A DNA stretch of 64,000 nucleotides from DATEKX01 sp963726785 (GCA_963726785.1 CAVSDJ010000010.1:434001-498000); one strand, 5' to 3'; shown: positions 19,066-26,577, counted from the stretch's first letter. Numbers and translations are program-made. Notes: a model not told the origin generated them from the sequence alone.

Positions 19066-19176
19066 ATGATGGAAAAAGAATACGTCTGCGGTTTGGCTAA
19101 AGTCACCCTTAAAGGATACTGGGTAACGTGGCGAACCTTCAAGCGGTTTGTTAAAGAACTGACGCATCATCTCTAA
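19066..19176 (+). CDS. Possible 36-residue small protein
   Basis: An open frame of 37 codons with tandem ATGs at 19066 and 19069, basic and aromatic (LKGYWVTWRTFKRFVKEL). GGAGGAG is present but more than 20 bases upstream, too far for normal initiation. It fills part of an otherwise empty 315-base stretch between the DUF512 gene and the next small gene. It may be a gene remnant. Confidence 0.25.
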   Translation: MMEKEYVCGLAKVTLKGYWVTWRTFKRFVKELTHHL

Positions 19177-19280
19177 TCATTTTCAGAATAGTCCTTTATT
19201 GAACAGCTTTCCTTAATACCTATTCTGTATAATAGTAATGATTCAAACTTACTTCGTAATATCCCGAAAGGTGGTAAATC

Positions 19281-19499
19281 ATGAAACAATGGACAGCGCA
19301 TTGCCAAACCTGCAATTGGACTGGTGTAAGAGCCAGAGAAGAAACGAAGCCTAAAGAAGAAAAAGGCAATCACCTAAAAAGCCATTCTGAGCATAAGGTA
19401 CGCGTCTGGGTAACTGGAGAGGAAAGCCTTACGCTTCCTTCAGCTTCATTATACGACAAGAAAAGTTATCTAGACTCGCTTATTAAGATTCAGGCTTAA
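19281..19499 (+). CDS. Small C2H2-like putative zinc-binding protein
   Basis: 72 residues. AAAGGTGG sits 6 bases before the ATG. Cys8-x2-Cys11 in HCQTCNW and a downstream HLKSHSEH cluster give a C2H2-like set of ligands, followed by a basic HKVRVWVTG segment. No family recognised. Begins a run of three short, A+T-rich plus-strand genes that differ in base composition from their neighbours, so a recent acquisition is likely. Confidence 0.6.
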   Translation: MKQWTAHCQTCNWTGVRAREETKPKEEKGNHLKSHSEHKVRVWVTGEESLTLPSASLYDKKSYLDSLIKIQA

Positions 19500-19507
19500 A
19501 GGACAAG

Positions 19508-19777
19508 ATGGATCAGCTATCTACAAACACAGCAAGAATAATTGTTAATCTTTGGAAAAGTGGCATGAAATCAATTCACAGCAAGGATGTATATGACCGA
19601 CTTGTATCTGAAGGTGAGACTATTAAAGATGGAGATATGCAGAATATTTTCAACTCCTTATTAAAAGGGATATTCATTCGAGGACGTTATTATGCGCGTT
19701 CAGAGGAAGGCAAAATACATGGCGCTTTAAGAATTGGGTGGGTTAATCCTGTCCTGATCAAACTGTTCGATTCTTAA
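19508..19777 (+). CDS. Small winged-helix-like protein, paralogue of 19946-20239
   Basis: 89 residues, started 8 bases after the previous stop with AAAGGA upstream. The sequence from VYDRLVSEGETIKDGDMQNI through LLKGIFIRGRYYA to KIHGALRIGWVNPVLI aligns without gaps of note to the protein at 19946-20239 (IYDELIESG ... MENILKGWMSQGYIRTRA ... RLHGSMQIVAVYETLI). The helix-helix-beta layout suggests a winged helix, so DNA binding is possible. No family name can be given. Confidence 0.6.
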   Translation: MDQLSTNTARIIVNLWKSGMKSIHSKDVYDRLVSEGETIKDGDMQNIFNSLLKGIFIRGRYYARSEEGKIHGALRIGWVNPVLIKLFDS

Positions 19778-19945
19778 TTTATTAGTGCGGTGAGCGGCAC
19801 TCAATGAGATTACGGAACCCAACCCAGATTGCAACTGGCAGAGTTATACTCCTCAAGTCAAATCAGTCGGAAGACCCATTAATAAAACAGTAAAACTTGC
19901 ACCCTGCCTCATAGCTAAGAGCCATGTTATAGTCAGTCTTTGAGT

Positions 19946-20239
19946 ATGAACGAACAACTGGAACTGAAAATACGAGAGATAATCTGGAGAAGGTGGACTG
20001 CGGAAGGGTATCCAACAGTAGACGAAACCCATCCCCCTATTTTCACTGGCGAGATTTATGATGAACTGATTGAGTCTGGTGTGAGTGTCCCTATGGGAAC
20101 AATGGAAAACATTTTGAAGGGCTGGATGTCACAGGGATATATACGGACAAGAGCAGTCGGCGGCAGCAGTGAAGACAAACGCTTACATGGGAGTATGCAA
20201 ATCGTTGCGGTCTATGAAACCCTCATCAACCCCCATTGA
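19946..20239 (+). CDS. Small winged-helix-like protein, paralogue of 19508-19777
   Basis: 97 residues from ATG 19946 (a TTG two codons earlier is also possible; neither has a clear ribosome-binding site). Similar over about 60 residues to the product of 19508-19777, with the shared core Y-D-x-L-x-x-x-G ... M-x-N-I ... G-x-I-x-x-R ... LHG. The N-terminal WRRWTAEGYPTVDETHPPIF is specific to this copy. Followed by a good terminator hairpin, so it ends a transcription unit. Function unknown. Confidence 0.6.
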   Translation: MNEQLELKIREIIWRRWTAEGYPTVDETHPPIFTGEIYDELIESGVSVPMGTMENILKGWMSQGYIRTRAVGGSSEDKRLHGSMQIVAVYETLINPH

Positions 20240-20261
20240 CAGCGTGATAAAATATATATTG

Positions 20262-20296
20262 AAAACACCAAGATAGTCTGGTGTTTTTAGTTTTTT
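20262..20296 (+). terminator. Rho-independent terminator
   Basis: Perfect 9-bp stem AAAACACCA (20262-20270) / TGGTGTTTT (20279-20287), 8-base loop, then TAGTTTTTT. Lies 22 bases after the stop of the 19946 gene. Confidence 0.8.
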
Positions 20297-20348
20297 GGAA
20301 GCCCGCTAACTGTTGATTCGAGGAAGGAATTGAAGGGTTTGTTATTCA

Positions 20349-20395
20349 AAGGTCTCAAATAATTCTGTATACAAGCTCTTTTCTAACTCCTTCGA
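20349..20395 (-). pseudogene. Duplicated 5' end of the DUF512 gene (remnant)
   Basis: About 45 bases match the start region of the DUF512 gene (18943-18988), including the AAGGAG site, the spacer and the TTG start. The first codons read TTG TAT ACA GAA TTA TTT GAG ACC, against TTG TAT ACG GAA TTA TTC GAA ACC in the gene: all three differences are synonymous third positions. The frame then ends after two more codons. It is therefore a fragment of a diverged but formerly functional copy. Confidence 0.7.
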
Positions 20396-20455
20396 TTGCT
20401 TATTTGAATTGTCGCCGGGACATGAAATTTACAAACCCGTCGAGCGAGCAGACTA

Positions 20456-20830
20456 CTATGAATTAAAGCCGCCCACTCCTCCGCTTTCTCCTTCGCCTTT
20501 CAGCTCGCTTTTATCTGCATCTTGATTGCGGCGACAGTCTATGCAAATCTTCGGTTCCTCGATGCCTTGCCCGTCATATAGTTGCTGATCGGCAGTCGAA
20601 TAGTTGAATTGTCCGCCGCAGATTTCGCACGTCAATGTTTTATCTTTCACGGTTAATTCCTTCGTAATTTCAGTGTCATCGCACCCCCCGCACTTTTCGT
20701 GATCGAGCAGTTCCGTGCGGAGTTTTTGATAAGCTTGCTGTGATTCTTCGCGCTGCTCTTCAGGTCCGCACAAGGCCAGGTCACGCAATCTGTCTAGTTT
20801 ATCCAAATCGGCTTTGACTTTTTCGCTCAT
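20456..20830 (-). CDS. Zinc-ribbon protein (zf-trcl type)
   Basis: 124 residues. The C-terminal half carries CEICGGQFNYSTADQQLY...GIEEPKICIDCR, matching the small probable-zinc-ribbon domain with two CxxC pairs; another CGGC pair precedes it. The N-terminus is helical and charged. No signal peptide. Such proteins are common, short and of unknown role. GGAG lies upstream of the ATG. Confidence 0.75.
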   Translation of the reverse strand: MSEKVKADLDKLDRLRDLALCGPEEQREESQQAYQKLRTELLDHEKCGGCDDTEITKELTVKDKTLTCEICGGQFNYSTADQQLYDGQGIEEPKICIDCRRNQDADKSELKGEGESGGVGGFNS

Positions 20831-20945
20831 GCTTCTCCTTAAAACGTCCGCTACGATTATATCATCTATGAGCGCGAAACCGCTCTGCTCAACGCCAGTC
20901 TCGCGTTGGAGATAAGATTATAGATGACAGCGTTGGGTTTGATTT

Positions 20946-22613
20946 CTATTGATTGTTTCCGGCTTTGCACTTCTCGTCGAACAACCGCTTGAGCGCCTGC
21001 GCGTCCTGATCGTTTTGATCAATCTGCAATGCTTTGTTCAAAGACTCTTCGGCGCTCTTGCAGTCGTTTTTCAACACGCTGATGCGACCAAGAAGAACGT
21101 GCGCCGCAACCAGTTTCGGGTTCCAGAATATTGCTGCCTTGAGCGCGTTCGTCGCGCGCTCGAAATCGCCTCGACGTTCATAAACGCGGCCCGTCAGCAA
21201 ATGCGCTTCGTAATTCTGCGGCGCGGTTTGCAACAGCTTGCCGAGCGAGGCGAGCGCGTCTTCGTTGCGGCCTTGAAGGAAAGCATTGCGCGCAGTATCC
21301 AGCAATTGATCCACCTGCGGCGTTTGCCCGCTCACCTGAGATTGAACGTTCAACCTCTCGTCTTGATCGCGCTTGTAGCGATAGTAATTGATTTTATTGA
21401 ACGAAGTCTTCATGCGCGCAAGCTGCGGCGCGCCTTTGGTTTCCCACTGAGCGAATGTGGGCAGAAGTTTCTTTGCCTGATCGGACGCCTGAGTGGCTGC
21501 GGCCTGATCGTTTATGGCAGAAAACGCCTTGCTCAAAATGTAATGCGCCTCGCCATCCGAAGCTCGCTGTTTGATCTCTTCCTTGAGCGTCGCAATGGAT
21601 TTCGCATAATCCTTCAACAGGAAATAAGCGTAGCCGAGATTGAAAAGCGTATCTGTATCATTTGGCGCGGCGTCAACGGCGGGCTTCAAATGATTGATCG
21701 CCGTCTGGTACTGCTTCTGCTTGATGAACAGCACGCCTATGTTGTTATAGACCTCGTAGAGGGGAAGCCGTTCGGCCAGCTTCTGATTCGTTGGGAGCGC
21801 CTTGTCAGCCTGATTCAAAGCGTCCTGTGCTACACCTATATAGAACTGCGTTTCGTCATAGCGCGGATTTCTGTCGTCAACTTGAGTCAACTGTTCGAGA
21901 GCAGCTTTGTAATCGCCCGACTCGTAATAAATGCGGCCCAACTCGAAGATCGCCGGAATATATTTGTTTTTAGTCTTTTCGGAAAACTCTTTGATCGCCC
22001 GCTCAAGAAAACCTATGCGGGCTTCGCGGTCTCTGGTGAGCGTGGCCTTTATGAAATTCTCGAACGCGCCGATGGGCGCTTCGATCGCATTATTGATAAT
22101 CATCTCGCGCGAGAAGGGAAGCGCTTGATTATGCTGGTATAGGATTTCATAAGCCATCTCGCCCTGAAGCTTTTGAAGATCAACCAGATTGCCGCCGCGA
22201 TTGAACTCTTTGCCCACGAGTCGGCCCTCGCGAATGTCAATCACGCGAGCCGTAATCGTTATGCTGCTTTCGCGTCCCTGCCCGTCAATACGATAAGTGC
22301 CAAGGACTACAAGATTGGCTCCTGCGCGCTCGGCTATCTTGATCATCGTAGCCCGCGTCAGTATCGCGGTCGGCGGAAGCCCTTCCTGCTTATAGGCAAC
22401 ATTGCGCTCGTCGGGGCGAATGCCTACGAGGCCGGGCTTGTCCAGCAGATCCGCCAGCGTTGCGGCAAAGCTCTCGCCGACCCAGTTGTATTCCGGGCGG
22501 CCTGAGAGATTTTCAAACGGCATAGTGACAATGGTATCGGTAGCCATCGCCGCCGACGCTGCGAAGCAAAGAATCAAGGTGAGGATAAAAGCTGGAACTA
22601 TTCGTCTGGTCAT
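20946..22613 (-). CDS. Exported TPR protein with N-terminal FlgO/TolB-like domain
   Basis: 555 residues from the ATG at 22613, which yields a clean signal peptide (MTRRIVPAFILTLILCFAASAAMA); a longer start at 22673 adds 20 residues. Residues about 25-150 (VTMPFENLSGRPEYNWVGES, ERAGANLVVLGTYRIDG) resemble the FlgO/CsgG-type N-terminal domain. From about 210 onward there are at least eight tetratricopeptide repeats (ELGRIYYESGDYKAALEQL, NLGYAYFLLKDYAKSIATL, HLLTGRVYERRGDFERATNA). It probably acts as a periplasmic scaffold. No operon partner is evident. Confidence 0.82.
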   Translation of the reverse strand: MTRRIVPAFILTLILCFAASAAMATDTIVTMPFENLSGRPEYNWVGESFAATLADLLDKPGLVGIRPDERNVAYKQEGLPPTAILTRATMIKIAERAGANLVVLGTYRIDGQGRESSITITARVIDIREGRLVGKEFNRGGNLVDLQKLQGEMAYEILYQHNQALPFSREMIINNAIEAPIGAFENFIKATLTRDREARIGFLERAIKEFSEKTKNKYIPAIFELGRIYYESGDYKAALEQLTQVDDRNPRYDETQFYIGVAQDALNQADKALPTNQKLAERLPLYEVYNNIGVLFIKQKQYQTAINHLKPAVDAAPNDTDTLFNLGYAYFLLKDYAKSIATLKEEIKQRASDGEAHYILSKAFSAINDQAAATQASDQAKKLLPTFAQWETKGAPQLARMKTSFNKINYYRYKRDQDERLNVQSQVSGQTPQVDQLLDTARNAFLQGRNEDALASLGKLLQTAPQNYEAHLLTGRVYERRGDFERATNALKAAIFWNPKLVAAHVLLGRISVLKNDCKSAEESLNKALQIDQNDQDAQALKRLFDEKCKAGNNQ

Positions 22614-22761
22614 TTGCAAAATCAAATGGGCCGCCAGGTCTGGTGCTTCGACGCTGAACGGCCCGACTAACATACCTGTAAAAAACGCGACCCGCTAACG
22701 CGAGTTCCAAAAGTGATGAGTTGTATTTGTTTATCCCTCATCACTCGTCCGATTGCATATG

Positions 22762-22808
22762 TGGTGACTCATACGGGATTTGAACCCGTGTTACCGCCGT
22801 GAAAGGGC
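22762..22808 (-). repeat. Distal attachment site: partial tRNA-Glu copy
   Basis: 47 bases identical but for one position (22771 A, 25642 G) to the 3' end of tRNA-Glu, including the T arm and CCA. It lacks the 5' half and D arm, so it is not a functional tRNA gene. Confidence 0.9.
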
Positions 22809-22821
22809 AAGCCTTTAAGAT

Positions 22822-22860
22822 AACTCCTTTAGATTTAACACGAATCTGAGGGAGTTTTTC
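22822..22860 (+). terminator. Possible terminator hairpin inside the element end
   Basis: AACTCCTTTAGATT (22822-22835) pairs imperfectly with AATCTGAGGGAGTT (22843-22856), followed by TTTTTC. No plus-strand gene is seen just upstream, so it may insulate the element. The stretch 22861-23118 that follows shows no gene. Confidence 0.4.
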
Positions 22861-23118
22861 TTGTTTTTGAGCATCTAAGTTACCCTTGCGTTACCAAAAA
22901 ACCGATTCAAATAATTCAAATCTTGTTCAACGATTATATGACTAATTCACGAACCCTGCTTACTTTATGTCTCACCGCTCAGTAGGCAGACAATAATGTT
23001 ATCTTTGAGTCGCATAAGTGTCAACGCGGAGCTAGGAATGCAATAATTTTCGACCTTTGTAATTAGCGTAGCATGGCTATAGAATCTGGCAAGTAAGTTA
23101 TCCACAGGGGTAATAATA

Positions 23119-24252
23119 ATGGGAATAGTTTCCTGTCATAATTGTTATCAATCTTTAGATGAAGACCCAAATATTAGGAATGAAAATTCTTCTTGTCCTT
23201 ATTGTGGGTCAAAACGAAAAGACTATTATTTTCACACAGAGCAAGGCGCTATTCGTTTTATGGGATTTGAAAGCTCGCCAAGCTTTATAGGAAGAGCAGC
23301 GGAACTTTATAAACTGAATTTGTTAGTCACTCAGCGCCGTAAAGCTATTTCTGTTACCGGATTTGCGGGAGTTGGTAAAACATCTCTTGTAAAAGAATTT
23401 GTATCTGAGCAAAAAAACTTTGTCACAGAATGGATAAATGTTGAAAGCAATCTAAGTGTGGACGAGCAGATTGATAATTTTTTACTCCGCCTTCGTTTCT
23501 CTAAGGAACTTACAAAGTACTTAGTAGTAATAGACGGAGTAGATAGGCTAAACCATTATGAGATACGAGAATACTTACGCAAACTGATTAATTATAAAGC
23601 AATATCTACAGTAATTTTTACAAGCAGAAAGCCTATTGTGTCTGTGGGTGGAATTACAGAATTCACTTTAGACCCATTATCTCAAAGAGATTTTCTCGAT
23701 TGGTCTGAAGCTAAAAAGGGGATTATTTATAATCTGGATGAGCAAACCCAAGCTTCTGCTAATCAAATAATTGAGATTGTTAAGCCCCAAATCATTCTAG
23801 TACAGAACACTTTGATTGAGCGATTAAAATATAATCCTGAAAACTTGTTCAAAATTTCGCCGCGCCAATTTGAAGAAGTTATTGCCGATTTATTATCTGA
23901 CATGGACTTTGAAGTAGAGTTAAAACAAGCTACAAGAGATGGCGGAATAGATATATTAGCTTCTAAGAATCTTGGTATAGGTAGGTTTTTGTGTATTGTA
24001 GAAGCAAAGCAATATAACAAGATGCGACCAGTAGGAGTTGGATTAGTTAGACAATTACTTGGAGCACTGCATGATCATAAAGCAAATTATGCAATGTTAG
24101 TTACAACTTCTAGATTTACAAAAGATTCTAAGGATTTTCAAAAACGTCATGAATACCAACTGTCTTTGAAAGATTACACTGATGTGATTTCTTGGCTTTT
24201 CAATTATAAAAGTTGTGAACAAATCAAAAACCCCAATAAAACAATCCTTTGA
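23119..24252 (+). CDS. Zinc ribbon - STAND-like NTPase - Mrr-type nuclease (candidate defence protein)
   Basis: 377 residues; AGGGG 8 bases before the ATG. Three modules: an N-terminal zinc ribbon (C6-x2-C9 and C26-x2-C29); a P-loop NTPase with FIGRAAEL (56-63), Walker A GFAGVGKT (81-88), Walker B LVVIDGVD (135-142), a sensor strand VIFTSRKP (165-172) and FTLDPLSQRDF, as in STAND ATPases; and a C-terminal Mrr-like PD-(D/E)xK nuclease (about 246-345) with FEEVIADLL, D278 in DGGIDILA and E295-x-K297 in CIVEAKQY. Nuclease and STAND fusions are used in anti-phage defence (Avs and related). This one is unusually short and has no visible TPR sensor. It lies in a tRNA-borne island, which fits defence. 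Activity is inferred. Confidence 0.82.
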   Translation: MGIVSCHNCYQSLDEDPNIRNENSSCPYCGSKRKDYYFHTEQGAIRFMGFESSPSFIGRAAELYKLNLLVTQRRKAISVTGFAGVGKTSLVKEFVSEQKNFVTEWINVESNLSVDEQIDNFLLRLRFSKELTKYLVVIDGVDRLNHYEIREYLRKLINYKAISTVIFTSRKPIVSVGGITEFTLDPLSQRDFLDWSEAKKGIIYNLDEQTQASANQIIEIVKPQIILVQNTLIERLKYNPENLFKISPRQFEEVIADLLSDMDFEVELKQATRDGGIDILASKNLGIGRFLCIVEAKQYNKMRPVGVGLVRQLLGALHDHKANYAMLVTTSRFTKDSKDFQKRHEYQLSLKDYTDVISWLFNYKSCEQIKNPNKTIL

Positions 24253-24278
24253 TAGCCTTTGTGAAATTGTGTAGATAA

Positions 24279-24542
24279 TCAGACTTGACGCGCCTCTCCA
24301 TTGACAAGAAATTCCACAGCTTGAAGAGCATTACTGACCGTACAGCTACCAAGTGGATTCCATTTACCGCCCGACATTCCAATCCACACTCCTCCGGTCG
24401 GGTCTACAGCTATACATTTACGCTGATAGTCAAATACCTGCCAGCCCTCATCACCAAACAAGACAATGCCGGGTTCAATCTTGAAATCACGGCCTGTCAA
24501 AAGATTCTTAATGTAGTTGGTTGCTTGGGTCTGTTTGGTCAT
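24279..24542 (-). CDS. Small protein of unknown function in the element
   Basis: 87 residues from ATG 24542 (or 94 from GTG 24563). The sequence (IVLFGDEGWQVFDYQRKCIAVDPTGGVWIGM, in parts) has balanced, globular composition and looks real, unlike the overlapping plus-strand frame. GDEGWQVFDY and GGVWIGMSGGKW suggest a beta-rich fold. No family recognised. It follows the zinc protein at 24628-24783 on the same strand and converges on the NTPase gene. Confidence 0.5.
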   Translation of the reverse strand: MTKQTQATNYIKNLLTGRDFKIEPGIVLFGDEGWQVFDYQRKCIAVDPTGGVWIGMSGGKWNPLGSCTVSNALQAVEFLVNGEARQV

Positions 24543-24627
24543 AAAAATAGAGGGAGAATGCACGCCGGTTGCAACTACGGGGATCTATCCCCAGCGAACA
24601 CTCCCCTCGGCCCGATAAGGAGAAAAC

Positions 24628-24783
24628 CTACGCCACTTTCACCTCATACTCGGCAATCATTTGGGCTTTCTTCTGCCCTACGGGACACTGACACCAAAGA
24701 TGGTTCTCAAAGAATGGGTAGTCACTCACTCGACGGACAACCCCCGTTCCATTACAAAGAACACACTGAGTTTTGCGCTTCAC
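24628..24783 (-). CDS. 51-residue CxxC zinc-ribbon-like protein
   Basis: GTG start at 24783 with AAAAAGG about 10 bases upstream; stop TAG at 24628-24630. The protein reads KRKTQCVLCNGTGVVRR ... LWCQCPVGQKKAQM, giving CxxC, the CNGTG knuckle also seen in DnaJ-type zinc centres, and a second CxC pair. An in-frame TAG lies just upstream of the start. It may pair with the neighbouring small gene as a short operon in the element. Function unknown. Confidence 0.5.
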   Translation of the reverse strand: MKRKTQCVLCNGTGVVRRVSDYPFFENHLWCQCPVGQKKAQMIAEYEVKVA

Positions 24784-24825
24784 TGTTGAGCGAACCTTTT
24801 TCTATGTGATACAAAGTTGAGCTTT

Positions 24826-24862
24826 GACGGTACTGACAAATTACCAGTCGGCCAGTACCGTC
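24826..24862. promoter_or_regulatory. Inverted repeat between divergent genes, candidate operator
   Basis: GACGGTACTG (24826-24835) and CAGTACCGTC (24853-24862) are perfect arms around a 17-base spacer. It lies between the minus-strand small genes and the plus-strand XRE regulator, the expected place for that regulator to bind. No T run follows, which argues against a terminator. Confidence 0.5.
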
Positions 24863-24963
24863 ATTGCAGTTTAACTGTTCCGTGATTACGGGCGGCGAGA
24901 ATACTAGACTATTCCCTTATGGAATGTCAATAACTTTTCGCCGCTTCCGATATTAAGGAAGCT

Positions 24964-25341
24964 ATGGACAATTTGCGCGCCTACATACGCGAAGTGATGA
25001 AGCAGAAAAACTTGAAGTTCAAAGACATTGAAGCCAACTCAGGCGGCAAGATCAAAGACGCTTATATTTCAGATATTATGTCGGGCAAAACCAAAAGTGT
25101 TGGCATAGAAAAATTGGTAGCCCTCGCTCAAGGACTTGGAGTTGATAGCGTAGACCTATTCAAAGCTGCTGCCGGGGATAGAGTAGACTATTCCGCAAGT
25201 GACCCTTGGCCCGGTCGAACACTGGTGCATACCATAAACCAGATAGTAGATAACCCTGATTTAACTGCCATAGTCAAAGCTCTAGTTGGGTTAAAGCCCG
25301 CCAAGATAAAAGCTCTCAGGAAGCAGCTTGAGAAAGAATAA
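24964..25341 (+). CDS. XRE-family helix-turn-helix transcriptional regulator
   Basis: 125 residues with AAGGA upstream. The helix-turn-helix covers about residues 5-65 (LRAYIREVMKQKNLKFKDIEA, AYISDIMSGKTKSVGIEKLVALAQGLG, in parts). The C-terminal half (about 70-125) has a linker with DPWPGRTLVHTINQI and a basic helix. Likely repressor of the element genes; a 10-bp inverted repeat lies in its upstream region. Confidence 0.85.
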   Translation: MDNLRAYIREVMKQKNLKFKDIEANSGGKIKDAYISDIMSGKTKSVGIEKLVALAQGLGVDSVDLFKAAAGDRVDYSASDPWPGRTLVHTINQIVDNPDLTAIVKALVGLKPAKIKALRKQLEKE

Positions 25342-25424
25342 AGCTCACTTGTTATTTGAGGGGAAAAGGAACCTTAGAACGATATAGGTGAAGCCTGCTA
25401 TCTCTCCAATAACTGCTGCTGTGA

Positions 25425-25631
25425 GTTCATAAACCGCAAATAATTCACACAGTAGCTCAATTATTAGGTCACAAAGACTTGCGAATGGCAGCACGTTACC
25501 AACATTTGAGTCCAGCTTTTCTGGCTGACGCGGTTGGAAAATTAGATGAAGTTTTTGGAGAAGCTTGTCACCATAGCGTCATCAGCCCAGAAGCGTTAAC
25601 CTCTGGGCTGGCTATAAGTACTACAAATTAA
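25425..25631 (+). pseudogene. C-terminal remnant of a tyrosine recombinase (integrase)
   Basis: After an in-frame TGA at 25422-25424 the frame reads HTVAQLLGHKDLRMAARYQH and LSPAFLADAVGKLDEVFG to a TAA at 25629-25631. This is the C-terminal box of phage-type integrases, with the conserved GH and the catalytic Tyr in RYQH. The catalytic N-terminal and R-box parts are absent. The stop falls 1 base before the tRNA-Glu CCA, the usual location of an integrase at its attachment site. This is the direct evidence for how the element arrived. The 80 bases between the XRE stop and this remnant show nothing else. Confidence 0.85.
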
Positions 25632-25632
25632 A

Positions 25633-25708
25633 TGGTGACTCGTACGGGATTTGAACCCGTGTTACCGCCGTGAAAGGGCGGTGTCCTAGGCCCCTAGACG
25701 AACGAGTC
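25633..25708 (-). tRNA. tRNA-Glu (UUC), CCA encoded
   Basis: Read on the minus strand: acceptor GACTCGT pairs with ACGAGTC, discriminator A and encoded CCA. The anticodon arm is CCGCC-CTTTCAC-GGCGG with anticodon TTC. The T arm is CGGGT-TCAAATC-CCG type. 76 bases with CCA. Intact despite serving as an integration site. Confidence 0.93.
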
Positions 25709-25829
25709 GAACTCGTTGAGCCGCGTGTCTGGTCAAAAATCATCCCGGCTCCGAATCGAAAATAGTAGCGAAGATCGGCGCACTTCGCAAGACGAGCGCG
25801 ATCATTAGTGCTGTCGTGTAGCATCTTTA

Positions 25830-26577
25830 TCAAACATCAATGTGCGCAAGCAGTGGAAAATGATCCGAAGCTGATCTTGACTGCGGGCAATTCATTTATT
25901 ACCTGACAGTCCTTCAAATGATCTGTGTAACGCATGGGCACGAAGACATAATCCAACCGCAAATGAGGGTCCCAGATTGGAAATGTGTAAGCCCTTATCC
26001 TCAGGATATAGAAAGCGATAACCATCCGCATACTCTGCATCGAGCATGACTTGTATGGTCTCTCTTTGAATTTCACGCCCGCTTATCCAGATCAAGCTCG
26101 AATCCATGCGGGCATGCGCCGCGTATCGAGCAGTTCGCCCGGCGCGAGCGTATTGAAATCTCCGACCAGAACGTGAAACCCTTTCTGGTGTTTTTCGATG
26201 CTACTGAGCAACGCGCGTATCTCTCTCGCGCGTCGCCGCTCGCTCCACTTTGAAAACATCGCGCTGAGATGAAGCCCAAAGATGCGAGACTCGCTTCCCG
26301 CAAGCACGATTTCGAGAAAGGAATGTTTAGCCCCCACCGGGTGATGCCATTCGTGATGAGCTATTTCTATCCGGCTGATATAGCCGATGGAGTGAGCGGG
26401 CCGCGCCGCCCAGAAATGAAGCCCCGTAGCTTCTGCTAAATTCTCGATGACGCCGGGCGCAATCGCCTCTTGAAATACGACCAGATCGGGAGCAACGGCC
26501 CGTATGACTTCTGCTAAATAAGCTTCGCGCTTAAGCCCCCCGAAGCGAATGTTGTAACTGAGCAGTTTGAGAATCAC
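25830..26577 (-). pseudogene. Endonuclease/exonuclease/phosphatase family protein, three frameshifts
   Basis: About 248 residues if repaired. Family motifs appear in order: SYNIR (7-11), FQEA (metal-binding E37), GLHLSA, VGDFNT, then, after a frame change near 26095 (one T missing), LIWISGREIQRETIQ; after another near 25989 (one T extra), YTFPIWDPHLRLDYVFVP; and after a third near 25875 (one A extra), SASDHFPLLAHIDV to the stop at 25830. The last piece restores the catalytic SDH motif, so the gene was intact recently. Substrate (DNA, RNA or phospholipid) cannot be told. It overlaps the preceding gene by 4 bases. Confidence 0.82.

Larger units (their letters stand above)
22762..25679. mobile_element. 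Integrated element in tRNA-Glu, bounded by 47-bp direct repeats
   Basis: The 47 bases at 25633-25679 (the 3' part of the intact tRNA-Glu gene, from the anticodon loop to CCA) are repeated at 22762-22808 with one mismatch. Between them lie about 2.8 kb of A+T-rich DNA with a tyrosine-integrase remnant placed next to the intact tRNA, an XRE regulator, two small minus-strand genes and an NTPase-nuclease. This is the classic outcome of site-specific integration at a tRNA 3' end. The integrase is truncated, so the element is now likely fixed. Confidence 0.85.

Noticed and set aside
19066..19176. NADH dehydrogenase subunit I fragment, suggested by LKGYWVTWRTFKRF
   Set aside because: The match is limited to a short basic-aromatic stretch, and the ferredoxin cysteine motifs are absent. 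Kept only as a possible small protein.
20949..22142. A 397-codon open frame antisense to the TPR gene
   Set aside because: Composition is Arg/Leu/Ile-rich without family motifs, and the opposite strand encodes clear TPR repeats; it is a shadow frame.
22762..22808. A second tRNA-Glu gene
   Set aside because: Only the 3' 47 bases are present; no D arm or 5' acceptor strand can be found, so it is an attachment-site copy.
24285..24809. A 174-codon plus-strand frame in the tRNA-Glu element
   Set aside because: Low-complexity, Ser/Thr/His/Pro-rich sequence with no motif; the minus strand has two more protein-like small genes in the same place.
25584..25609. Terminator hairpin AGCCCAGA / TCTGGGCT
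   Set aside because: It lies within the coding end of the integrase remnant and is not followed by a T run.
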